Source of the DNA: Planctomycetota bacterium
GTDB lineage: Bacteria > Planctomycetota > Planctomycetia > Pirellulales > Thermoguttaceae
Direction of reading: 5' to 3'
Length of the DNA: 9,737 nt
Assembly (NCBI GenBank): GCA_013202535.1
Contig: JABMRP010000893.1
Coordinates: 1 to 9,737, forward strand
Shown one piece after another: positions 1-6,861 of this stretch. The translations under genes were made by a program, and so were the position numbers. Under the pieces are notes generated by a model. It was given only the letters and a program-made list of their open reading frames with translations, did not search any database and was not told the origin of the DNA. The first letter of the stretch is position 1, and every line of letters starts with the position of its first letter.

Positions 1-1
1 A

Positions 2-442
2 CCGATCCTCCAGAAAGACCTTATGCACCAGTACGCCCGAAAGCTGCACGCCGAGATCAAGGCGTCCGGCGCCAAGACGGTTTTCTATCTCACCTGGGCA
101 CGGGAGAAGACACCCGAGACGCAGAAAGACCTGGACGCCGCCTATTTCGGCATCGCCAAGGAACTCGGCGCGACGGTCGCCCCGGTGGGTCGGGCGTGGC
201 AGGAGGCCAAGCGGCGCGATCCGGCCGTGAAGTTGTACGCCGGCGACGGAAGCCATCCCAGCGCCAAGGGTTCGTATCTTGCCGCGGTCGTGTTTTACGC
301 CACGTTGTTGCAGAAATCGCCGCTGCAGAAGTCGCCCCTGGGGCTGCCGGGCAAAGTGGTCATCTCGGGGCGCACGGCGGTCGATCTTTCCCCGGCCGAA
401 GCGCGTACCCTGCAAGAGGCCGCGCAAGCCGTGATGCGGTAA
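2..442 (+). CDS. SGNH/GDSL-type hydrolase, C-terminal part (5' end outside window)
   Basis: The reading frame is open from base 2 with no stop upstream, so the gene enters from the left and the ATG at 23 is probably internal. 146 residues are visible. The decisive motif is DGSHPS (bases 245-262), which matches block V of SGNH/GDSL esterases and lipases, where Asp and His of the catalytic Ser-Asp-His set lie in a D-x-x-H arrangement. The Ser, Gly and Asn blocks would lie upstream and are not seen. Before it, a helix rich in Lys and Glu followed by the strand AKTVFYLTWAR fits the Rossmann-like core, in the style of planctomycete SGNH proteins that act on esters or acetylated sugars. A short C-terminal tail rich in Leu, Glu and Ala follows. 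The family call is firm for the motif. The substrate cannot be inferred, and a signal peptide would be outside the window. Confidence 0.78.
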   Translation, partial: PILQKDLMHQYARKLHAEIKASGAKTVFYLTWAREKTPETQKDLDAAYFGIAKELGATVAPVGRAWQEAKRRDPAVKLYAGDGSHPSAKGSYLAAVVFYATLLQKSPLQKSPLGLPGKVVISGRTAVDLSPAEARTLQEAAQAVMR

Positions 443-504
443 GCCCCATCGGAGCATCGCGAACCCTCGGGAAGCTGACACCCCCGTCGCCCGACTCACC
501 AGCC

Positions 505-584
505 ACCCTCTGGCAGGGTTCGACCCAGGCCGAATTCCGTTGCACCCCCCCACTCGAAGGAGAGGCTGACCCCGATTTACGGGG
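505..584 (+). terminator. Two GC-rich hairpins after the hydrolase gene, possible terminator region
   Basis: The first stem is ACCCT (505-509) with AGGGT (515-519) around a 5-nt loop, 63 nt after the hydrolase stop codon. The second is CCCCG (570-574) with CGGGG (580-584) around the loop ATTTA. Both are short and neither has a following T run, so intrinsic termination is only a guess based on their position downstream of a stop codon. Confidence 0.2.
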
Positions 585-663
585 GCCCTCGGATTTCGGT
601 GGGCGGGGAGCGAAGAATTGCTCGCAATCCTCCGTGATCGTTGATATGGTGGAGGCTGCGTCG

Positions 664-692
664 TTTCGGCCGAGCACCCGGCATGGCCGAAA
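664..692 (+). promoter_or_regulatory. Perfect 8-bp inverted repeat upstream of the PEP-CTERM gene
   Basis: TTTCGGCC at 664-671 is the exact reverse complement of GGCCGAAA at 685-692, with a 13-nt loop. It ends 64 nt before the ATG at 757. It could be an mRNA leader hairpin, an operator for a dimeric regulator, or the end of an upstream transcript. The inverted repeat is seen directly; the role is inference. Confidence 0.35.
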
Positions 693-756
693 ATGGCATA
701 CGAATCCCATCTGTTCAAACACACCTTTCCCGCGTACATGGTGAAGGAATTCTGAG

Positions 757-3700
757 ATGAAGATCCCGACGACAAGCGTGGCGTTTCTGGCGGTGGTTCT
801 GCTGGCGACAATGACGGCCCAGGCGGCAACATTCACCTTTGTGCCCGGCAACGCGAACGACTGGTGGGTAACCGCCAGCAACTGGGACCTCCCCGGCATT
901 CCCAACTCGATCAACGACGTGGCGGTGTTCGACGCTTCGGCCAACCCCGGCTACAGCACGAATACCCACTCGGGCAACCCGTACACCGTGCAGGAATTGC
1001 GGTACAACACGACCAGCACCTGGCGAATGCACAACAACGAGCGGGACATCAACCTGGAAGGCCCGGGCACCAGCGCTCTGGTCACCCAGAACGGCTCGGG
1101 GGCGATCACCTTCGACTGCGACTTGAGGTTTGGCGACACCACCACCTTCACCGGCAGCGGCACGGGCGACATCACGGTCAACGGGTCGATACTTGGGGGT
1201 GCGGCCCAGCGCCTCGGTTTATTCGGACCCGGGGGATTGATCAAGGAAGGCAGCTACACGCTGACTGTCAACCCGGCGGGCAGCTACGCCGGCGGCACGA
1301 CGATCAACCAGGGCACGATCGTCATGGGCAACAACGCCGCGCTGGGCACCGGCCCGGTGACGATCAACACCGGCGGCACGCTCAACGCCGCGGGCACGAA
1401 CCCGGCCAACGCCATCACCATTAACGGCGGCACGCTGTGGACCGCCAACGGAATCTCGGGCCAGATCACGCTGAACGACGTCGCCGGGAACCAGATCTTC
1501 GCCAGCGGCAACTACCGAGTGCTCAGCGGCCAGATTACCGGCGCCGGCGGAGTCACCTTCGGCGGCTCCGGCACGCCCGGCATTACGCTGACCAATTCGG
1601 CCAACGATTTCCAAGGCGACGTAACGATCAACGGCGGCTCTTACCTGCGTCTGACGGCCAGCGAGGTGATTCCCGACACGGCCATCGTGAATGTCCTCGG
1701 CAATCTCCGGGTTGAAGGCGGCGGGAACACCGAAACGATTGCCGGCCTAACCGGCGGCGGGTCGGTTTGGATACCCACTTCCGCCAATGACTACACCCTG
1801 CGCGTGGGCTTCAACGACACCTCCAGCACGTTCACGGGCAGCATATCCCCGCCTGGCCAGAATACAACGATTTCATTGGTGAAGATCGGCGACGGCACGC
1901 TGACCCTCGGCGGCTCGCTCGGCCATACCAGCGGCACCACCGTCGACGGCGGCGTGCTCGTGATGAACCGGGGTGGCCTCCCGCTGAACGGCGGATCGAA
2001 CGGCCAGTTCGGCTCTTCGGGCCAGACCGTCACCGTCAACGACGGCGCCACTCTGCGGTTGGCCAACAACTGGGTCACCGGCGGCGGACAGCAGCATGAA
2101 CTGGTGGCCAACGGCGGCACGATCGACTTCAACGGAGCCGACAATTACCAGAGTAAGATCACGCTCACCGGCGGCCACGTCACGACCAGCGGCGGTACGC
2201 ATCCCTGGCGCTTCGGCAACTTCGGCAATGCCCTGGTCACCGTCAACGCCAGCGATGACGAATCCACGATTCAGGGAACGCTTTGCTTCGTCAAGTACGG
2301 CTCGGGCGGAACGGCCACGTTCGACGTCGCCGACGGCAACGCGGCCAACGATCTGGTCCTCTCGGCCGTGGTCTACGACCATCCCGGCAATTACGGCGGC
2401 ATGAAGTTGGTCAAGACCGGCGCGGGAACGATGGTTGTGACCGGGAACAACACCTACGTCGGCGGAACCATGATCAGCCAGGGCACGCTGCAACTGGGTG
2501 CCGGCGGTACAACCGGGTCGATTCTCGGAACCGTGACGCTCGGCGACGCCAACACCGGGGCCAACGACGTCGCGTTCCTGGTCAATCGCAGCGACACCAA
2601 CACCCAGAACAATAATCTCGTGGTTTCCTCGCTGGGAACCGGAACCGCCACGATCGGCAGCAGTAGCACGGCCGGCGGCCCCTTCGGGACCATCTTCACC
2701 GGCACGATGACACTCAACCGGCCCACGACCATGCAGGGGACCGATCCGGATCGAACCAGCTTCACGAATCTGATATCGGGGAACGTCGGCACGTTGACCG
2801 TCAACGGCGGCGCCCGTACTACTTGGGAGGCCGGCAACACGTTCGTCGGCAACGTGGACATCCAGGGCGCCGGCACGGTCCTCCAGATTGGCGGCGGCGG
2901 CGGAGCCCAGCAGATCCCCAATGCGTCGAACGTCAACATCGGCACGGGCGCCCGGCTACATCTGGTATACGACGACGAGACCGTCAACGGTCTGACGGGC
3001 ACCGGTACGGTCGCATTCTATCCGGGCGGCGGCCTGGGGGCGACGACGTTGACCATCGGTGCGGGCAACGCTGACGCGACGTTCGACGGATTGATTGAGA
3101 ACGGCAGCGGCACGGCGCTGAGACTAGTGAAGATCGGCAGCGGAACGCAGACGCTCACCAATGCCGCCAACAGTTTCACCGGCGGCCTCTTCATCAACGG
3201 CGGTACGTTGAGCACGACCGACCTCTCACCGGGCAACGAACCCAGTGGGATTGGCGGCTGGCTGGGAACCAGTGCTTACTTCGGACTGGACGGCGGCACG
3301 CTTCAGTACACCGGGGGGACGGTCGGCGATGTCAATCGCGCGTTTACCCTAAATGCCGGCGGCGGCACGATCGACATCGCCAACGCGGCAACCACCGTCA
3401 CTTGGACCGACGCCGCGTTCGCCGGCCCAATTACCGGGCCCGGGTCGCTGACCAAGACGGGCCCCGGCACGCTGGTGTTGGCCGGCGCGCTGGCCCACAC
3501 CGGAGGCACGACGGTCGACGAGGGCATCCTCCGGCTGTCGGCCAACGTCGGGTTCCCCGGCACCGGTTCGACCGGGCAATTCACCGCGCCCCACACGATC
3601 ACCGTCAACGACGGCGCGACGCTAGAGATCAGCGGAAACTGGGGCACCGGCGACGGACAGCAGCATGAACTCGTAGCCAACGGCGGCACCATCGCCTTCG

Positions 3701-6663
3701 CCGGAGCCGACAATTACCAGAGTAAGATCACGCTCACCGGCGGTCACGTCACGACCAGCGGCGGCACGCGTCCCTGGCGCACCGGCAACTACGGGCCCGC
3801 CCTGATTACGGTCAACCCGAGCGCGACCGCCTCGACCATCGACGGCACGCTTTGCTTCGTCGGAACCGGAGGAGGCCCCACCACGACGTTCAACGTGGCC
3901 GACGGCGCCGCGGCCGACGATCTGATCGTTTCGGCCCTCATCTACGACCATCCCGGGTTCGAGCGGCAAATGCGAGTGGTGAAGAACGGCGCGGGCAAGA
4001 TGGTTCTCTCGGCCAACAACACGTTCGCCGGCGGCGTGACCATCAACGACGGTATCCTGAGCGTTACCAGTTTGGCGCCCGGCAACGATCCGTCGGCGTT
4101 GGGAGCGGCTTACGGTAACGCCCCGATGCTCGTGTTCGATGGCGGAACGCTCGAGTACACCGGGGGGACGGTCGGCGGCATCAATCGCGCGTTTACCCTC
4201 AACGCGGGCGGCGGCACGATCGACATCACAGGCGCGGCAACCACCGTCACCTGGACCGACGCCGCGGGTGCCGGCCCGATTACCGGCCCCGGGATGCTGA
4301 CCAAGGCGGGCCCCGGAACGCTGGTCCTCGCCGGGAACAATAACTACTCCGGCGGAACCACCGTCAGCCAGGGCACGCTGTACGTGCAGAACAACAACGG
4401 TCTGGGCTCCGGGACGGTTACCCTGGGCGACGCGAACACCGGCACCGACGAGGTCCGCGTCAGCATGCTCGGCAGCACCTCGTGGCCGGGCGGACCGAGC
4501 CATCATCTCGACAACGACATCATCGTCAGCAACCTCGCCGGAGGCCGGGCCGTCATCGCCGGCCTCGGTGGCACTTACGCCAGCGTCTACCGCGGCACGG
4601 TAACGCTACAGAACAAGGACGTGGTCTTCCTCCACGACAGAACCACCGACCGTACGGCCATCGAGGGCAAGATCACCGGCACCGGTAACGTGACCATCGA
4701 AGGCGGCGGCCGAGTGAACTTCGCCGACGCCGGTAGCGATTTCGTGGGCGACGTCACGATCGTCCCGGGCGCCACGCTACAGACCGTGCTCAATGACAAC
4801 ATCCCCGACACGGCTGACGTTACGGTCAACGGAAGATTGGGGCTTTACCGCACCAACGACGCTATCGACGCTTTGCATGGCAACGGGTTGGTCAACACTT
4901 GGAGCGGCGGCGGGGCGGTCCGGTTGACCGTCGGTGCCGACAACGGCAGCGGCATCTTCAGCGGCTCGATCCAAAACGGCGGCGGAACCCTGTCGCTGGT
5001 CAAGACCGGCGCCGGAACCCAGACCCTCAGCGGCAACGGCGGGGCCTACGTGTTTGGCGGCGCCACCGTCGATGACGGCGTGCTGGAGTTGAAAGACAAC
5101 GGCAGTGGCGGCGGCAATGGATTCCGTACCGCCGTGGTCAATAATGCGACCGTCTGGTTGACCGCCTCCAGCGGGCAAACGAGCGACTTGCGGGCTGACA
5201 TCTCCGGCACCGGGTCGGTCGTGAAGAAAGATACCGGCACGGTGCGCATCGGCACCTTCTCGGGTCTGCCCTCGCTTACATACACCGGTGATACGATCGT
5301 CGAGGCCGGCACGCTGGATCTTCAGGGACAGGCCGCCGGCCCGGGTTTCGACACCACCGGCGACCTGGTCATCAACCCCGGTGCAAGCTTCCTGTTCTCC
5401 GGTCTTGCCGCCCAGCAGGCCGGCAATGCGGCCCGATTCGGCGCCCTGCGTGGCTCCGGCAATCTCGGCGTCGGCTGGGGTACCCACTTCGTCGAGTTCG
5501 GCAACGGCGACAAGTCGGGCGAGTTCTCCGGCGCGATCAGCGGCGCTCTTACCGTCACGAAGACGGGTACCGGCACGCAAACCTTCAGCGGCAACGGCGG
5601 GGCCTACGTTTTCACCGGCGTCAACGTCGATGACGGCGTGCTCGAGCTGAAAGACAACGGCAACGGCGGCGGCAACGGATTCCGCACCTCCGTGGTCAAC
5701 AACGCCGACCTGTGGCTGACCAGCACCGGACCGGCAAGCGATTTCCGCGCCAGCATTTCCGGCACCGGCACGATCACCAAGAAAGGCCCGGGCATGGTGA
5801 GACTGGGGCCTTGGGGCGGTGTGGCCCAAGTCACCGGCTCCGGCGACGTCATCATCGAGAGCGGCACGCTACAATCGGCCGGGCGCTCCGACTACCGGAT
5901 GTTCGACACGACCGGCGATCTGGTCATCAACCCCGGGGCGACGTTCGACTACTCGGCACTGAACGACTTCAGCCCGGCCACGGCCTCCCGGTTCGGCGCA
6001 TTGAGCGGATCGGGGGACATCACCGTCGGTTGGGGCACGCACTACATCCAGTTCGGCAACGGCGACAAGTCGGGCGAGTTCTCCGGCACGATCAGCGGCG
6101 ATCTCAGCGTCAGCAAGATCGGTACCGGCACCCAGACGCTCATCGGCAACAACACGTACACCGGCACGACCACCGTGGATAACGGCACCCTGCTGGTCGA
6201 CGGATCGGTGGGCGGCAGCGTGATCGTCAACCCGGACGGAATCGTCTCCGCCGGCCAGACGGTAGGCCAATTCGTCGTGGGCGGCACGTACGATCAGACG
6301 GGTACCATGCTGGTCGAGATCAACGGCTACAGCCAGGGGACCGACCCGGGATACGACTACGTGGACGTCAGCGGTGCGGCCAACGTGGGCGGATTCGTCG
6401 ACATCGACTTGCTCGACGGCTTCTTGCCTTCCTCCGGCACCACGTTCGACGTGCTGACGGCCACGAGTGTCATCGACAACGGCATCCAACTCACGTGGGA
6501 CGACAGCCTGCTCCTGCCAGCCCAGCATTGGACCTACAGCATCCCCGGCGGCGACACGCTCCAGTTGCAACTCGCTGTACCCGAGCCGAGCACGCTGGTC
6601 CTGGCTGCCTTGGGGCTGCTGGGCCTGGGACTGGCCCGCCGGCGCCGCCGCCGAACCGGTTGA
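757..6663 (+). CDS. Giant secreted PATR-repeat protein with PEP-CTERM sorting signal
   Basis: 1968 residues. The ATG at 757 follows GAAGGA (743-748) with 8 nt spacing, and it begins a clear signal peptide (Lys at 2, hydrophobic core 7-18, likely cleavage after AQA near residue 23). An early W-x4-NW-x4-P segment is common at the start of such proteins. From residue 162 the chain carries ten autotransporter-associated beta-strand (PATR) motifs, pattern K-x-G-x-GT-x-x-L-x(n)-GGTT-x-x-x-G-x-L, starting near residues 162, 375, 552, 791, 899, 1075, 1182, 1415, 1601 and 1786. They imply a long right-handed beta-helix of Gly, Thr, Asn and Asp. A non-repeat domain (about 1815-1940) follows, then PEPST (1942-1946), a hydrophobic helix and a run of arginines: the PEP-CTERM signal recognised by exosortases. 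Only three Cys are seen. No autotransporter beta-barrel is present, so the PATR name reflects repeat homology only. Likely a cell-surface or matrix fibre or adhesin (inference). No exosortase gene lies in the window. Confidence 0.93.
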   Translation: MKIPTTSVAFLAVVLLATMTAQAATFTFVPGNANDWWVTASNWDLPGIPNSINDVAVFDASANPGYSTNTHSGNPYTVQELRYNTTSTWRMHNNERDINLEGPGTSALVTQNGSGAITFDCDLRFGDTTTFTGSGTGDITVNGSILGGAAQRLGLFGPGGLIKEGSYTLTVNPAGSYAGGTTINQGTIVMGNNAALGTGPVTINTGGTLNAAGTNPANAITINGGTLWTANGISGQITLNDVAGNQIFASGNYRVLSGQITGAGGVTFGGSGTPGITLTNSANDFQGDVTINGGSYLRLTASEVIPDTAIVNVLGNLRVEGGGNTETIAGLTGGGSVWIPTSANDYTLRVGFNDTSSTFTGSISPPGQNTTISLVKIGDGTLTLGGSLGHTSGTTVDGGVLVMNRGGLPLNGGSNGQFGSSGQTVTVNDGATLRLANNWVTGGGQQHELVANGGTIDFNGADNYQSKITLTGGHVTTSGGTHPWRFGNFGNALVTVNASDDESTIQGTLCFVKYGSGGTATFDVADGNAANDLVLSAVVYDHPGNYGGMKLVKTGAGTMVVTGNNTYVGGTMISQGTLQLGAGGTTGSILGTVTLGDANTGANDVAFLVNRSDTNTQNNNLVVSSLGTGTATIGSSSTAGGPFGTIFTGTMTLNRPTTMQGTDPDRTSFTNLISGNVGTLTVNGGARTTWEAGNTFVGNVDIQGAGTVLQIGGGGGAQQIPNASNVNIGTGARLHLVYDDETVNGLTGTGTVAFYPGGGLGATTLTIGAGNADATFDGLIENGSGTALRLVKIGSGTQTLTNAANSFTGGLFINGGTLSTTDLSPGNEPSGIGGWLGTSAYFGLDGGTLQYTGGTVGDVNRAFTLNAGGGTIDIANAATTVTWTDAAFAGPITGPGSLTKTGPGTLVLAGALAHTGGTTVDEGILRLSANVGFPGTGSTGQFTAPHTITVNDGATLEISGNWGTGDGQQHELVANGGTIAFAGADNYQSKITLTGGHVTTSGGTRPWRTGNYGPALITVNPSATASTIDGTLCFVGTGGGPTTTFNVADGAAADDLIVSALIYDHPGFERQMRVVKNGAGKMVLSANNTFAGGVTINDGILSVTSLAPGNDPSALGAAYGNAPMLVFDGGTLEYTGGTVGGINRAFTLNAGGGTIDITGAATTVTWTDAAGAGPITGPGMLTKAGPGTLVLAGNNNYSGGTTVSQGTLYVQNNNGLGSGTVTLGDANTGTDEVRVSMLGSTSWPGGPSHHLDNDIIVSNLAGGRAVIAGLGGTYASVYRGTVTLQNKDVVFLHDRTTDRTAIEGKITGTGNVTIEGGGRVNFADAGSDFVGDVTIVPGATLQTVLNDNIPDTADVTVNGRLGLYRTNDAIDALHGNGLVNTWSGGGAVRLTVGADNGSGIFSGSIQNGGGTLSLVKTGAGTQTLSGNGGAYVFGGATVDDGVLELKDNGSGGGNGFRTAVVNNATVWLTASSGQTSDLRADISGTGSVVKKDTGTVRIGTFSGLPSLTYTGDTIVEAGTLDLQGQAAGPGFDTTGDLVINPGASFLFSGLAAQQAGNAARFGALRGSGNLGVGWGTHFVEFGNGDKSGEFSGAISGALTVTKTGTGTQTFSGNGGAYVFTGVNVDDGVLELKDNGNGGGNGFRTSVVNNADLWLTSTGPASDFRASISGTGTITKKGPGMVRLGPWGGVAQVTGSGDVIIESGTLQSAGRSDYRMFDTTGDLVINPGATFDYSALNDFSPATASRFGALSGSGDITVGWGTHYIQFGNGDKSGEFSGTISGDLSVSKIGTGTQTLIGNNTYTGTTTVDNGTLLVDGSVGGSVIVNPDGIVSAGQTVGQFVVGGTYDQTGTMLVEINGYSQGTDPGYDYVDVSGAANVGGFVDIDLLDGFLPSSGTTFDVLTATSVIDNGIQLTWDDSLLLPAQHWTYSIPGGDTLQLQLAVPEPSTLVLAALGLLGLGLARRRRRRTG
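1240..1878 (+). repeat. Cassette D' of the PEP-CTERM protein (residues 162-374)
   Basis: Runs from the first to the second PATR motif, 213 residues. Its second half (bases 1591-1878) has the plan found in both D cassettes: N-x-F-x-G-D-V-x-I, then IPDTA, a short strand, a GLTGGG-like turn, a VGF-type strand and a TFTG-x-I strand leading into the next PATR motif. Its first half is diverged, so I mark it D-prime rather than D. Confidence 0.6.
1879..2409 (+). repeat. Cassette A1 of the PEP-CTERM protein (residues 375-551)
   Basis: 177 residues from the second to the third PATR motif. It contains GQQHELVANGGTI, ADNYQSKITLTGGHVTTSGG and the Cys-containing GTLCFV, all recurring in A2. Bases 2085-2211 align without gaps to 3654-3780 with about 9 differences in 127 by hand count, including silent positions, so the similarity is at DNA level. 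Confidence 0.85.
2410..3126 (+). repeat. Cassette D1 of the PEP-CTERM protein (residues 552-790)
   Basis: 239 residues. It opens with a PATR motif and VTLGDANTG, passes a T-x-T-L-N strand and a D-R-T motif, then the F-V-G-x-V-x-I segment (module start base 2824), an IPNAS variant of IPDTA, a GLTGTG turn and a LTIGAG strand. The same order recurs in D2. Protein similarity is clear, but the DNA has diverged much more than in the A and B pairs. Confidence 0.7.
3127..3450 (+). repeat. Cassette B1 of the PEP-CTERM protein (residues 791-898)
   Basis: 108 residues. After its PATR motif it has L-S-x-T-x-L-x-PGN-x-PS, DGGTL-x-YTGGTVG, NRAFTLNAGGGTIDI and TTVTWTDAA, all repeated in B2. Bases 3292-3485 (running slightly into A2) align without gaps to 4141-4334 with about 26 differences in 194 by hand count. 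Confidence 0.85.
3451..3978 (+). repeat. Cassette A2 of the PEP-CTERM protein (residues 899-1074)
   Basis: 176 residues, second copy of the A type. It is one residue shorter than A1, so the copies are offset by 524 residues at the start and 523 in the near-identical core (3654-3780). The GTLCFV cysteine is kept. Substitutions concentrate outside the central GQQHELVANGG to HVTTSGG block. Confidence 0.85.
3979..4299 (+). repeat. Cassette B2 of the PEP-CTERM protein (residues 1075-1181)
   Basis: 107 residues, second copy of the B type, with the PGN-DPS, DGGTLEYTGGTVG, NRAFTLNAGGGTIDI and TTVTWTDAA segments. Relative to B1 it is offset by 283 residues in the conserved core. It directly follows A2, whereas B1 precedes A2, so A2 is flanked by two B copies. 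Confidence 0.85.
4300..4998 (+). repeat. Cassette D2 of the PEP-CTERM protein (residues 1182-1414)
   Basis: 233 residues. Shares with D1 the VTLGDANTG opening, an N-x-I/L-V-V-S-x-L strand, a RGTVTL strand, a D-R-T motif, F-V-G-D-V-T-I (module from base 4720), IPDTA as in D', and a LTVGA strand before the next PATR motif. Confidence 0.7.
4999..5556 (+). repeat. Cassette C1 of the PEP-CTERM protein (residues 1415-1600)
   Basis: 186 residues, first of two adjacent C copies. Diagnostic segments are GNGGAYVF, DDGVLELKDNG, GGGNGFRT, VVNNA, FDTTGDLVINPGA, RFGAL, VGWGTH and FGNGDKSGEFSG. All recur at the same spacing in C2. Confidence 0.88.
5557..6111 (+). repeat. Cassette C2 of the PEP-CTERM protein (residues 1601-1785)
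   Basis: 185 residues, a direct tandem copy of C1, one residue shorter. It carries the same DDGVLELKDNG, FDTTGDLVINPGA and FGNGDKSGEFSG segments and is followed by the last PATR motif (from residue 1786), where the GNGGAYVF variant is replaced by the ordinary GNNTYTG form. Confidence 0.88.
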
Positions 6664-6794
6664 CCTACCGGGTCCGGATCGTGCGGCAACCGCCGGCGAA
6701 GCAACACGTCACGGCCTGACACCCCGGGCCTTGCGATGCGTGCCATGGGGCGATAACTGCCCGCCGCGCACGGGCTCTCCCGGTTGCATGTCCT

Positions 6795-6828
6795 CCCCCA
6801 ACGGTGTAGCATGGCGCTGTGTTGGGGG
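6795..6828 (+). terminator. G/C hairpin after the PEP-CTERM gene, possible terminator
   Basis: CCCCCAAC (6795-6802) is the exact reverse complement of GTTGGGGG (6821-6828), with an 18-nt loop that can itself pair weakly (AGC 6808-6810 with GCT 6816-6818). It begins 131 nt after the PEP-CTERM stop and ends 33 nt before the chosen start of the next gene. No T tract follows, so it could equally be an mRNA leader structure of the membrane-protein gene. Confidence 0.3.
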
Positions 6829-6861
6829 GGCGGTGAACAATCGATCCATGGCACGCGACTC

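Larger units (their letters stand above)
443..756. other. Non-coding spacer between hydrolase and PEP-CTERM gene
   Basis: This is 314 nt without a convincing gene. Open frames crossing it on both strands have no recognisable protein character and overlap real genes. It holds three small inverted repeats: a 5-bp stem ACCCT/AGGGT at 505-519, a 5-bp stem CCCCG/CGGGG at 570-584, and a perfect 8-bp stem at 664-692. None is followed by a T tract. The Shine-Dalgarno sequence of the next gene lies at its right end. I could not place a convincing -35/-10 promoter by eye. Confidence 0.6.

Noticed and set aside
511..530. GGGTTCGACCC resembling a tRNA T-arm
   Set aside because: The stem is only three pairs around TTCGA, and no acceptor, D-arm or anticodon-arm is found around it.
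694..709. Sigma-54-like promoter upstream of the PEP-CTERM gene (TGGCATACGAATCCCA)
   Set aside because: The TGGCA half fits, and PEP-CTERM genes are linked to PrsK/PrsR and RpoN in some bacteria, but the -12 element lacks the essential GC pair (it reads CC), so I do not call it.
3622..5829. Long antisense frames opposite the giant gene (for example 3622-4506 - and 4777-5829 -)
   Set aside because: They are rich in Gly, Ala, Arg and Val as expected from reading a repetitive GC-rich gene backwards, have no start context, and the + frame carries an obvious signal peptide, repeats and sorting signal.
1240..6111. CRISPR array or short tandem satellite
   Set aside because: The repeats are hundreds of bases long, lie in one coding frame and encode conserved protein motifs; there are no regular short repeats with unique spacers.
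757..6663. Classical type V autotransporter
   Set aside because: There is no C-terminal beta-barrel; the end is a PEP-CTERM signal. Only the repeat motif is shared.
6784..6861. N-terminal extension of the membrane protein from TTG 6784 or ATG 6811
   Set aside because: The added residues are polar with Cys, Trp and Gly runs, overlap a strong hairpin, and precede a well-formed N-terminal helix that starts naturally at ATG 6862.
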